From Oenanthe sinensis (Eukaryota; Streptophyta; Magnoliopsida; Apiales; Apiaceae): DNA of 64,000 bases. Each line of letters opens with the position of its first letter. Position 1 is the first letter of the stretch. Positions 1 to 9,667 of the stretch are shown piece after piece. The position numbers and the translations under genes were made by a program. The DNA is taken from the NCBI GenBank assembly GCA_028671895.1, contig CM053796.1:28952860-29016859 (forward strand), read 5' to 3'. The notes beneath the pieces were generated by a model. The model ran no database searches, was not told the DNA's origin, and saw nothing but the letters and a program-made list of their open reading frames with translations.

Positions 1-216
1 TTTATAATTAAAAGTAGAGATCTTAAAATTAAAATGATATACATAAAAAGAATTTTTCAAAAAGCATTTATAGCTCTATTATTAAACGTAGACTACATCC
101 AAAAAATTGGATGACAGCGTACTTGTTTACTACTTGTACGACCATTTCGGTCATGGTATTATTGGGCAAGTGGACTTGTTAACTAGCTAGTTGCTTCTAC
201 CGCTAAACAAGTTTCG

Positions 217-224
217 TATAAATA
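217..224 (+). promoter_or_regulatory. TATA box of U1
   Basis: TATAAATA lies 123 bp before the ATG, which predicts a leader of roughly 90 nt. No other ATG occurs between the box and the chosen start. A perfect 12 bp palindrome, AACTAGCTAGTT (181-192), lies just upstream and is kept in every unit. The TATA assignment rests on motif and position only. Confidence 0.75.
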
Positions 225-339
225 GCTGCCGTAGTTCAATCATTTTTATTACACAAAACAATTAACACAGTCCTAGACTACTGGCTAAGCAAGAAAACAA
301 GGCATCCCATACCCAGCAAGCATATAATACGTACATAGA

Positions 340-1971
340 ATGAAGATTTCAGTTTTTTCCATCTTGTCAGTTGCTTTTCTTCTATTTGTTTTACCTTTCT
401 TGTCGACAGCTAACTCCGAGTATTCTCCGAAAGATTTTGTTCAATGTCTAACCCGTTCGAGCTCAACTTCTATATCTGAAGTTGTTTATACCTCCATAAA
501 TTCTACTTACACATCCGTCTTACGGTTCTCCATTAACAACCTCAGGTTTGACACACCAACCACTCCTAAACCAGTAGTTATTGTCAAACCCGTGGACGAA
601 TTGCAAATCCAGGCTGTCATTTATTGTTGCAAGAAACATGACATTCAAATGAGGATTCGAGGCGGGGGGCATGATTATGAAGGCCTCTCGTATGTAGCAC
701 AAGTACCGTTTGTGTTGCTTGATATGATCAATCTTCGGTCAGTTGATGTTGATCCTGTGGCAGCTACTGCTTGGGTTCAATCTGGAGCAACACTTGGGGA
801 ATTATATTATCATATTGCTCAAAAGAGCAGTACACTTGCATTCCCGGGTGGAATTTGGTCAACGGTTGGTGTTAGTGGACTCACAAGTGGCGGAGGGTAT
901 GGCGTTTTGAGAAGAAAGTATGGCCTAGCTGCTGACAATGTACTTGATGCACGGTTGATTGATGCCAACGGAAGAATTCTTGATAGAAAATCAATGGGAG
1001 AAGATCTCTTTTGGGCTATCAGAGGAGGTGGGGCTTCTAGTTTTGGTGTCATTCTTTCTTGGAAATTGAAGCTAGCTTATGTTCCAAAAATCGTTACTGT
1101 ATTCCAAGTTGAAAGAACTTTAGAGCAGAATGCAACCGAAGTACTTCACCGTTGGCAAACAGTTGCACCAAAGCTTCCCAAAGACGTTGAAATCCGAGTG
1201 GCGGCAAACACTATTTGGAAGCACTTGCCTAATGAAGCTTCAAAAACAGTACAAGAAGATGACTCTAGAAATGCCGTAGACGCTAAAACTATCAGCGTAA
1301 AATTTATAGGGTCGTTTCTTGGCCAACCAAAGGGATTACTTTCCATTATGAACGAGAATTTCCCTGAGTTAGGCTTGGTGGCAGGGAATTGTACTGAAGT
1401 TACTTATATTCAAGCAGCGCTCATTTTCTCTCTTTTCTCATATGACGATGCTCCTGCACGCTTGTTGGATAGAACTGCATATAAAATCCCTTTCAAAGCA
1501 AAATCGGACTTCGTGGACAAGCCTATTTCAAGACAAGGCCTTGATGGGTTGTTCAAAATTCTTCTTCAAGCTGTGCCGGGAAGAACAAATTTCCTTTTCA
1601 CTTCTTTCGGTGGAAAAATGGATGAAATTTCCGAATCCGCAACTCCATTCCCTCACAGAGCCGGAACATTGTACATGATGTACATGAGAGTGCGGACAGA
1701 TGGAGACACGTCCAATGCCATGAGATGGATTAGAGGCTTATACAAATACTTGACTCCGTATGTTACCAAGTCTCCGAGAGCTGCATACGTAAATTATAAC
1801 GATCTAGATCTGGGAGTAAACAATCTACAAGGTACTACCAGCTACAAACAAGCAAGTGAATGGGGTAGAAAATACTTCAAGAACAATTTTGACAGACTGG
1901 TTAAAGTCAAGTCCAATGTGGATCCGGATAACTTTTTTAGGCATGAGCAAAGTATCCCTCCCTTTTCCTAG
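340..1971 (+). CDS. BBE-like FAD-linked oxidase, U1 (intact, 543 aa)
   Basis: Single-exon gene for a secreted flavoprotein oxidase; the family oxidises small molecules or sugars with O2 and releases H2O2. Seen: a hydrophobic signal peptide (about residues 1-24); an FAD-binding PCMH-type domain (about 76-250) with RGGGHDYEG, where H111 is the histidine that binds the 8-alpha carbon of FAD; SGGGYG (183-188) and GLAADN (195-200); and a C-terminal BBE domain (about 480-541) with NYNDLDLG, where Y486 aligns with THCA synthase Y484. C36 and C96 or C97 probably form the family disulfide. Sequons are at N54, N264 and N350. The length is typical (THCA synthase is 545 aa). Odd: residue 173 is Trp where bicovalent members have the FAD-linking Cys (C176 in THCA synthase), and the usual GGH that follows reads SGL. 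Substrate unknown. The ATG is followed directly by the signal peptide. Confidence 0.95.
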   Translation: MKISVFSILSVAFLLFVLPFLSTANSEYSPKDFVQCLTRSSSTSISEVVYTSINSTYTSVLRFSINNLRFDTPTTPKPVVIVKPVDELQIQAVIYCCKKHDIQMRIRGGGHDYEGLSYVAQVPFVLLDMINLRSVDVDPVAATAWVQSGATLGELYYHIAQKSSTLAFPGGIWSTVGVSGLTSGGGYGVLRRKYGLAADNVLDARLIDANGRILDRKSMGEDLFWAIRGGGASSFGVILSWKLKLAYVPKIVTVFQVERTLEQNATEVLHRWQTVAPKLPKDVEIRVAANTIWKHLPNEASKTVQEDDSRNAVDAKTISVKFIGSFLGQPKGLLSIMNENFPELGLVAGNCTEVTYIQAALIFSLFSYDDAPARLLDRTAYKIPFKAKSDFVDKPISRQGLDGLFKILLQAVPGRTNFLFTSFGGKMDEISESATPFPHRAGTLYMMYMRVRTDGDTSNAMRWIRGLYKYLTPYVTKSPRAAYVNYNDLDLGVNNLQGTTSYKQASEWGRKYFKNNFDRLVKVKSNVDPDNFFRHEQSIPPFS

Positions 1972-4064
1972 TTTGATAAATATTCAAATCCATTGATGGA
2001 AGCTGAGGTTATATGCATGTGTATATAGACCCCGACAAACTCTATTGTATTCATTTTTTAATGTAAAGGTTGATTTTTTTTAGAAAAATATACGGTTATT
2101 CATCTATTTTTAAAAGATTTTAATTTTACAACTTCGCTCAATTTTATTCTTGTGACTATTAATTATATATGCATATGCGTATGTAAGAGGGACACGAGTA
2201 GTTTTGGTATTCATATGTATCTCAACTTTTATAATTGACACGTTCATTCATCGTTGAAAAAAATACTAACAAAATATTTACAAATATAAAAAATGACCAA
2301 GTACATGAAGTCATGAATTTTTGTATAATTAATAATTTAGAAAACTTATTACACAGAGTAATGGAGTGCACACGATCACCTCAGTGGTTCAATTCGGAAC
2401 ATGATGGCCGACATAGCCACCTCTCACCACATCGTTAAGTGTAAAGACACGACTTTAATTGCGTTCATATATTTTCATATAAGTTGAGAGTATAGATCGA
2501 TGTGATCGAATGTGCGTGACTGTTTAAATTAGATTATCCGGTACTAGAGCTTTCTAGTTATCGTAATTTTGAAACCGGTTATTCCTGTTATTATTTCTCT
2601 TTTCTAAATTTATTTTTAGCATATATTCTTTATGATATTACCTATTGCTTTTCCCTGCCATTTTTTCTTTGAGGAGTCCGATGTTTCATCCAAAATTTTA
2701 TGTAATGCCCATGTTCAAATAATCCATTTGTTAGGGTAGCTTTTTTTTAAACCTCGCGTCTCCACAAACATAATGGAGTTAGGTACGTTGGAGGAAAAAT
2801 GATAGAGCATGGTTTTATCTCCCGTTTTTTTAATCTTTAAAAAGCTAATTAGAGTTATCGATGGAACAAAATTTTTTATTTCCAAAATAACTATGAACCC
2901 TGTGAAGTTATTTTTTCAGATTCGAACATTGAAATTTTTCCGACTAGCACATTTGGGAGAATTTCCCCTTTCCGGCCGAGATTTATTACCGGAAACACTT
3001 AGACAATTTTATTAATGACGCGAGGGAAATGGTAAAGATTATCCTAATTTTAACATATTAGAAATCTTACATAGACACTTGGTTTATTCTTTGGTTTATT
3101 GTTGTGAATATTTTTATTACTAATTAAACTTTTTAGCCTCCCATATTTTTTAATGGTACCGGTGATCAAAACATATGCATTTCTAGGTAGTCGCTACAGT
3201 ACTAGTGCAACACAATCAAAAGAGGAACCCGGTCATATTTGTCAAAAGAACCAATATTCCCATCTACATCAAGTACGAAAAAGAAGCCGAAAATAAACAC
3301 ATAAAGCTTGTGAGAACGGTTATGAAATGGGTAAAGAGACAAGGGAACAAGTTCTATTCGAGTGTGCGCCAGAGTGCCATAAAATTAAAGGAGCTCCAAG
3401 TTTGGGGTCGGATAGCATCTCCAATTTTGGTTGGCCTCCCTCCAGAGCATTTTTTCGAGCCTAAAATCATCTAGCACTAAGCTGCGGCAACACTAATAAC
3501 CATTTTTTTATAAAAATATTCTATTATCTCCACAATTACCAACAAATATTTAGGGATGAAAACAAATTAAAAATGTATTAAAATTTAAATATTCATGTTA
3601 TTAATTAGTTATAATATAACTAACAAACGTAAAATATTTTATTATACACAATTACAAAAAAAATTTAATACATAAACATTTATATACACAAATATCAAGT
3701 CAATATTATATATAAATATGTATGAAATAATCCCACGTTGTATAAGATAGTTTAAACATAATACACTTGGAAAGGAGTTTTAAATTTTTTGACAAAAAGA
3801 ACTTTTCAAATTTTAGCCGAAAAGAACTTTTCAAAAAACATTTAAAGCTTTATAATTAAAAGTAGAGATCTTAAAATTAAAATGATATACATAAAAAGAA
3901 TTTTTCAAAAAGCATTTATAGCTCTATTATTAAACGTAGACTACATCCAAAAAATTGGATGACAGCGTACTTGTTTACTACTTGTACGACCATTTCGGTC
4001 ATGGTATTATTGGGCAAGTGGACTTGTTAACTAGCTAGTTGCTTCTACCGCTAAACAAGTTTCG

Positions 4065-4072
4065 TATAAATA
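4065..4072 (+). promoter_or_regulatory. TATA box of U2
   Basis: TATAAATA, 123 bp before the ATG, with the same flanks as U1. Confidence 0.75.
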
Positions 4073-4187
4073 GCTGCCGTAGTTCAATCATTTTTATTAC
4101 ACAAAACAATTAACACAGTCCTAGACTACTGGCTAAGCAAGAAAACAAGGCATCCCATACCCAGCAAGCATATAATACGTACATAGA

Positions 4188-5819
4188 ATGAAGATTTCAG
4201 TTTTTTCCATCTTGTCAGTTGCTTTTCTTCTATTTGTTTTACCTTTCTTGTCGACAGCTAACTCCGAGTATTCTCCGAAAGATTTTGTTCAATGTCTAAC
4301 CCGTTCGAGCTCAACTTCTATATCTGAAGTTGTTTATACCTCCATAAATTCTACTTACACATCCGTCTTACGGTTCTCCATTAACAACCTCAGGTTTGAC
4401 ACACCAACCACTCCTAAACCAGTAGTTATTGTCAAACCCGTGGACGAATTGCAAATCCAGGCTGTCATTTATTGTTGCAAGAAACATGACATTCAAATGA
4501 GGATTCGAGGCGGGGGGCATGATTATGAAGGCCTCTCGTATGTAGCACAAGTACCGTTTGTGTTGCTTGATATGATCAATCTTCGGTCAGTTGATGTTGA
4601 TCCTGTGGCAGCTACTGCTTGGGTTCAATCTGGAGCAACACTTGGGGAATTATATTATCATATTGCTCAAAAGAGCAGTACACTTGCATTCCCGGGTGGA
4701 ATTTGGTCAACGGTTGGTGTTAGTGGACTCACAAGTGGCGGAGGGTATGGCGTTTTGAGAAGAAAGTATGGCCTAGCTGCTGACAATGTACTTGATGCAC
4801 GGTTGATTGATGCCAACGGAAGAATTCTTGATAGAAAATCAATGGGAGAAGATCTCTTTTGGGCTATCAGAGGAGGTGGGGCTTCTAGTTTTGGTGTCAT
4901 TCTTTCTTGGAAATTGAAGCTAGCTTATGTTCCAAAAATCGTTACTGTATTCCAAGTTGAAAGAACTTTAGAGCAGAATGCAACCGAAGTACTTCACCGT
5001 TGGCAAACAGTTGCACCAAAGCTTCCCAAAGACGTTGAAATCCGAGTGGCGGCAAACACTATTTGGAAGCACTTGCCTAATGAAGCTTCAAAAACAGTAC
5101 AAGAAGATGACTCTAGAAATGCCGTAGACGCTAAAACTATCAGCGTAAAATTTATAGGGTCGTTTCTTGGCCAACCAAAGGGATTACTTTCCATTATGAA
5201 CGAGAATTTCCCTGAGTTAGGCTTGGTGGCAGGGAATTGTACTGAAGTTACTTATATTCAAGCAGCGCTCATTTTCTCTCTTTTCTCATATGACGATGCT
5301 CCTGCACGCTTGTTGGATAGAACTGCATATAAAATCCCTTTCAAAGCAAAATCGGACTTCGTGGACAAGCCTATTTCAAGACAAGGCCTTGATGGGTTGT
5401 TCAAAATTCTTCTTCAAGCTGTGCCGGGAAGAACAAATTTCCTTTTCACTTCTTTCGGTGGAAAAATGGATGAAATTTCCGAATCCGCAACTCCATTCCC
5501 TCACAGAGCCGGAACATTGTACATGATGTACATGAGAGTGCGGACAGATGGAGACACGTCCAATGCCATGAGATGGATTAGAGGCTTATACAAATACTTG
5601 ACTCCGTATGTTACCAAGTCTCCGAGAGCTGCATACGTAAATTATAACGATCTAGATCTGGGAGTAAACAATCTACAAGGTACTACCAGCTACAAACAAG
5701 CAAGTGAATGGGGTAGAAAATACTTCAAGAACAATTTTGACAGACTGGTTAAAGTCAAGTCCAATGTGGATCCGGATAACTTTTTTAGGCATGAGCAAAG
5801 TATCCCTCCCTTTTCCTAG
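4188..5819 (+). CDS. BBE-like FAD-linked oxidase, U2 (intact, 543 aa)
   Basis: The protein is identical to that of U1, including W173 in place of the second FAD-linking residue. The promoter is uninterrupted and no lesion was found, so it is expected to be expressible. It is a recent copy: the flanking spacer is also nearly identical. Confidence 0.95.
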   Translation: MKISVFSILSVAFLLFVLPFLSTANSEYSPKDFVQCLTRSSSTSISEVVYTSINSTYTSVLRFSINNLRFDTPTTPKPVVIVKPVDELQIQAVIYCCKKHDIQMRIRGGGHDYEGLSYVAQVPFVLLDMINLRSVDVDPVAATAWVQSGATLGELYYHIAQKSSTLAFPGGIWSTVGVSGLTSGGGYGVLRRKYGLAADNVLDARLIDANGRILDRKSMGEDLFWAIRGGGASSFGVILSWKLKLAYVPKIVTVFQVERTLEQNATEVLHRWQTVAPKLPKDVEIRVAANTIWKHLPNEASKTVQEDDSRNAVDAKTISVKFIGSFLGQPKGLLSIMNENFPELGLVAGNCTEVTYIQAALIFSLFSYDDAPARLLDRTAYKIPFKAKSDFVDKPISRQGLDGLFKILLQAVPGRTNFLFTSFGGKMDEISESATPFPHRAGTLYMMYMRVRTDGDTSNAMRWIRGLYKYLTPYVTKSPRAAYVNYNDLDLGVNNLQGTTSYKQASEWGRKYFKNNFDRLVKVKSNVDPDNFFRHEQSIPPFS

Positions 5820-7912
5820 TTTGATAAATATTCAAATCCATTGATGGAAGCTGAGGTTATATGCATGTGTATATAGACCCCGAGAAACTCTATTGTATTC
5901 ATTTTTTAATGTAAAGGTTGATTTTTTTTAGAAAAATATACGGTTATTCATCTATTTTTAAAAGATTTTAATTTTACAACTTCGCTCAATTTTATTCTTG
6001 TGACTATTAATTATATATGCATATGCGTATGTAAGAGGGACACGAGTAGTTTTGGTATTCATATGTATCTCAACTTTTATAATTGACACGTTCATTCATC
6101 GTTGAAAAAAATACTAACAAAATATTTACAAATATAAAAAATGACCAAGTACATGAAGTCATGAATTTTTGTATAATTAATAATTTAGAAAACTTATTAC
6201 ACAGAGTAATGGAGTGCACACGATCACCTCAGTGGTTCAATTCGGAACATGATGGCCGACATAGCCACCTCTCACCACATCGTTAAGTGTAAAGACACGA
6301 CTTTAATTGCGTTCATATATTTTCATATAAGTTGAGAGTATAGATCGATGTGATCGAATGTGCGTGACTGTTTAAATTAGATTATCCGGTACTAGAGCTT
6401 TCTAGTTATCGTAATTTTGAAACCGGTTATTCCTGTTATTATTTCTCTTTTCTAAATTTATTTTTAGCATATATTCTTTATGATATTACCTATTGCTTTT
6501 CCCTGCCATTTTTTCTTTGAGGAGTCCGATGTTTCATCCAAAATTTTATGTAATGCCCATGTTCAAATAATCCATTTGTTAGGGTAGCTTTTTTTTAAAC
6601 CTCGCGTCTCCACAAACATAATGGAGTTAGGTACGTTGGAGGAAAAATGATAGAGCATGGTTTTATCTCCCGTTTTTTTAATCTTTAAAAAGCTAATTAG
6701 AGTTATCTATGGAACAAAATTTTTTATTTCCAAAATAACTATGAACCCTGTGAAGTTATTTTTTCAGATTCGAACATTGAAATTTTTCCGACTAGCACAT
6801 TTGGGAGAATTTCCCCTTTCCGGCCGAGATTTATTACCGGAAACACTTAGACAATTTTATTAATGACGCGAGGGAAATGGTAAAGATTATCCTAATTTTA
6901 ACATATTAGAAATCTTACATAGACACTTGGTTTATTCTTTGGTTTATTGTTGTGAATATTTTTATTACTAATTAAACTTTTTAGCCTCCCATATTTTTTA
7001 ATGGTACCGGTGATCAAAACATATGCATTTCTAGGTAGTCGCTACAGTACTAGTGCAACACAATCAAAAGAGGAACCCGGTCATATTTGTCAAAAGAACC
7101 AATATTCCCATCTACATCAAGTACGAAAAAGAAGCCGAAAATAAACACATAAAGCTTGTGAGAACGGTTATGAAATGGGTAAAGAGACAAGGGAACAAGT
7201 TCTATTCGAGTGTGCGCCCGAGTGCCATAAAATTAAAGGAGCTCCAAGTTTGGGGTCGGATAGCATCTCCAATTTTGGTTGGCCTCCCTCCAGAGCATTT
7301 TTTCGAGCCTAAAATCATCTAGCACTAAGCTGCGGCAACACTAATAACCATTTTTTTATAAAAATATTCTATTATCTCCACAATTACCAACAAATATTTA
7401 GGGATGAAAACAAATTAAAAATGTATTAAAATTTAAATATTCATGTTATTAATTAGTTATAATATAACTAACAAACGTAAAATATTTTATTATACACAAT
7501 TACAAAAAAAATTTAATACATAAACATTTATATACACAAATATCAAGTCAATATTATATATAAATATGTATGAAATAATCCCACGTTGTATAAGATAGTT
7601 TAAACATAATACACTTGGAAAGGAGTTTTAAATTTTTTGACAAAAAGAACTTTTCAAATTTTAGCCGAAAAGAACTTTTCAAAAAACATTTAAAGCTTTA
7701 TAATTAAAAGTAGAGATCTTAAAATTAAAATGATATACATAAAAAGAATTTTTCAAAAAGCATTTATAGCTCTATTATTAAACGTAGACTACATCCAAAA
7801 AATTGGATGACAGCGTACTTGTTTACTACTTGTACGACCATTTCGGTCATGGTATTATTGGGCAAGTGGACTTGTTAACTAGCTAGTTGCTTCTACCGCT
7901 AAACAAGTTTCG

Positions 7913-7920
7913 TATAAATA
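7913..7920 (+). promoter_or_regulatory. TATA box of U3
   Basis: TATAAATA, 123 bp before the ATG. Confidence 0.75.
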
Positions 7921-8035
7921 GCTGCCGTAGTTCAATCATTTTTATTACACAAAACAATTAACACAGTCCTAGACTACTGGCTAAGCAAGAAAACAAGGCA
8001 TCCCATACCCAGCAAGCATATAATACGTACATAGA

Positions 8036-9667
8036 ATGAAGATTTCAGTTTTTTCCATCTTGTCAGTTGCTTTTCTTCTATTTGTTTTACCTTTCTTGTC
8101 GACAGCTAACTCCGAGTATTCTCCGAAAGATTTTGTTCAATGTCTAACCCGTTCGAGCTCAACTTCTATATCTGAAGTTGTTTATACCTCCATAAATTCT
8201 ACTTACACATCCGTCTTACGGTTCTCCATTAACAACCTCAGGTTTGACACACCAACCACTCCTAAACCAGTAGTTATTGTCAAACCCGTGGACGAATTGC
8301 AAATCCAGGCTGTCATTTATTGTTGCAAGAAACATGACATTCAAATGAGGATTCGAGGCGGGGGGCATGATTATGAAGGCCTCTCGTATGTAGCACAAGT
8401 ACCGTTTGTGTTGCTTGATATGATCAATCTTCGGTCAGTTGATGTTGATCCTGTGGCAGCTACTGCTTGGGTTCAATCTGGAGCAACACTTGGGGAATTA
8501 TATTATCATATTGCTCAAAAGAGCAGTACACTTGCATTCCCGGGTGGAATTTGGTCAACGGTTGGTGTTAGTGGACTCACAAGTGGCGGAGGGTATGGCG
8601 TTTTGAGAAGAAAGTATGGCCTAGCTGCTGACAATGTACTTGATGCACGGTTGATTGATGCCAACGGAAGAATTCTTGATAGAAAATCAATGGGAGAAGA
8701 TCTCTTTTGGGCTATCAGAGGAGGTGGGGCTTCTAGTTTTGGTGTCATTCTTTCTTGGAAATTGAAGCTAGCTTATGTTCCAAAAATCGTTACTGTATTC
8801 CAAGTTGAAAGAACTTTAGAGCAGAATGCAACCGAAGTACTTCACCGTTGGCAAACAGTTGCACCAAAGCTTCCCAAAGACGTTGAAATCCGAGTGGCGG
8901 CAAACACTATTTGGAAGCACTTGCCTAATGAAGCTTCAAAAACAGTACAAGAAGATGACTCTAGAAATGCCGTAGACGCTAAAACTATCAGCGTAAAATT
9001 TATAGGGTCGTTTCTTGGCCAACCAAAGGGATTACTTTCCATTATGAACGAGAATTTCCCTGAGTTAGGCTTGGTGGCAGGGAATTGTACTGAAGTTACT
9101 TATATTCAAGCAGCGCTCATTTTCTCTCTTTTCTCATATGACGATGCTCCTGCACGCTTGTTGGATAGAACTGCATATAAAATCCCTTTCAAAGCAAAAT
9201 CGGACTTCGTGGACAAGCCTATTTCAAGACAAGGCCTTGATGGGTTGTTCAAAATTCTTCTTCAAGCTGTGCCGGGAAGAACAAATTTCCTTTTCACTTC
9301 TTTCGGTGGAAAAATGGATGAAATTTCCGAATCCGCAACTCCATTCCCTCACAGAGCCGGAACATTGTACATGATGTACATGAGAGTGCGGACAGATGGA
9401 GACACGTCCAATGCCATGAGATGGATTAGAGGCTTATACAAATACTTGACTCCGTATGTTACCAAGTCTCCGAGAGCTGCATACGTAAATTATAACGATC
9501 TAGATCTGGGAGTAAACAATCTACAAGGTACTACCAGCTACAAACAAGCAAGTGAATGGGGTATAAAATACTTCAAGAACAATTTTGACAGACTGGTTAA
9601 AGTCAAGTCCAATGTGGATCCGGATAACTTTTTTAGGCATGAGCAAAGTATCCCTCCCTTTTCCTAG
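8036..9667 (+). CDS. BBE-like FAD-linked oxidase, U3 (intact, one substitution)
   Basis: Full-length frame differing from U1 by one residue, R510 to Ile (AGA to ATA), in the C-terminal segment EWGRKYF. This segment belongs to the conserved BBE C-terminal region (THCA synthase has WGEKYF), and the equivalent position is variable in the family, so the change need not inactivate the enzyme. It is the only complete intact copy whose protein differs from the consensus. Confidence 0.94.
   Translation: MKISVFSILSVAFLLFVLPFLSTANSEYSPKDFVQCLTRSSSTSISEVVYTSINSTYTSVLRFSINNLRFDTPTTPKPVVIVKPVDELQIQAVIYCCKKHDIQMRIRGGGHDYEGLSYVAQVPFVLLDMINLRSVDVDPVAATAWVQSGATLGELYYHIAQKSSTLAFPGGIWSTVGVSGLTSGGGYGVLRRKYGLAADNVLDARLIDANGRILDRKSMGEDLFWAIRGGGASSFGVILSWKLKLAYVPKIVTVFQVERTLEQNATEVLHRWQTVAPKLPKDVEIRVAANTIWKHLPNEASKTVQEDDSRNAVDAKTISVKFIGSFLGQPKGLLSIMNENFPELGLVAGNCTEVTYIQAALIFSLFSYDDAPARLLDRTAYKIPFKAKSDFVDKPISRQGLDGLFKILLQAVPGRTNFLFTSFGGKMDEISESATPFPHRAGTLYMMYMRVRTDGDTSNAMRWIRGLYKYLTPYVTKSPRAAYVNYNDLDLGVNNLQGTTSYKQASEWGIKYFKNNFDRLVKVKSNVDPDNFFRHEQSIPPFS

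Larger units (their letters stand above)
1..3848 (+). repeat. Array unit U1 (3,848 bp monomer), with spacer 1972-3848
   Basis: This is the reference monomer: promoter and leader (1-339), gene (340-1971) and an AT-rich spacer. Base 3849 restarts the sequence found at base 1. The spacer holds no gene I can support. Visible in it are a 9 bp inverted repeat (2752-2760 with 3017-3025), a hairpin (2969-2975 with 2989-2995), and an open frame at 3205-3474 that begins with GTG and looks unconstrained. Diagnostic variants are CGACAAAC after the gene, GGTACCGG near 3158, AACCATTTTTTTAT after 3496 and GGAAAGGAGT near 3770. It lacks the transposon insertions seen in U7, U10 and U12 and so serves as an empty-site reference. 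Confidence 0.97.
3849..7696 (+). repeat. Array unit U2, with spacer 5820-7696
   Basis: Same layout and length as U1. The spacer differs from U1 at a handful of bases: CGAGAAAC replaces CGACAAAC after the gene, and G to T occurs at 6708. No separate gene was seen in the spacer. Confidence 0.97.

Noticed and set aside
340..1971. Naming the gene THCA, CBDA or CBCA synthase
   Set aside because: The family matches and Y486 aligns, but the FAD-linking Cys is Trp and large parts differ from the cannabinoid synthases. The family is broad and the substrate cannot be inferred.
2235..2438. A 67-codon open frame downstream of each gene
   Set aside because: It starts with TTG, is low in complexity and matches no family; it is probably chance in conserved repeat DNA.
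2809..3015. A 68-71 codon open frame before it in most units
   Set aside because: Its 5' part changes frame from unit to unit through different T-run lengths, which a real gene would not tolerate.
3205..3474. An 89-codon open frame repeated in the spacer of every unit
   Set aside because: It begins with GTG, not ATG, and has no recognisable domain. Of the few differences between units in it (Gln/Pro, Gln/Arg, Trp/Cys, Trp/Leu, Val/Ile, Pro/Leu), nearly all change the amino acid, so there is no sign of protein constraint. It is open in all units because the units are near-identical.
1972..3848. tRNA, rRNA or other structured RNA genes in the spacer
   Set aside because: No cloverleaf, A/B box pair or ribosomal sequence was recognised by eye; a covariance-model search would be decisive.
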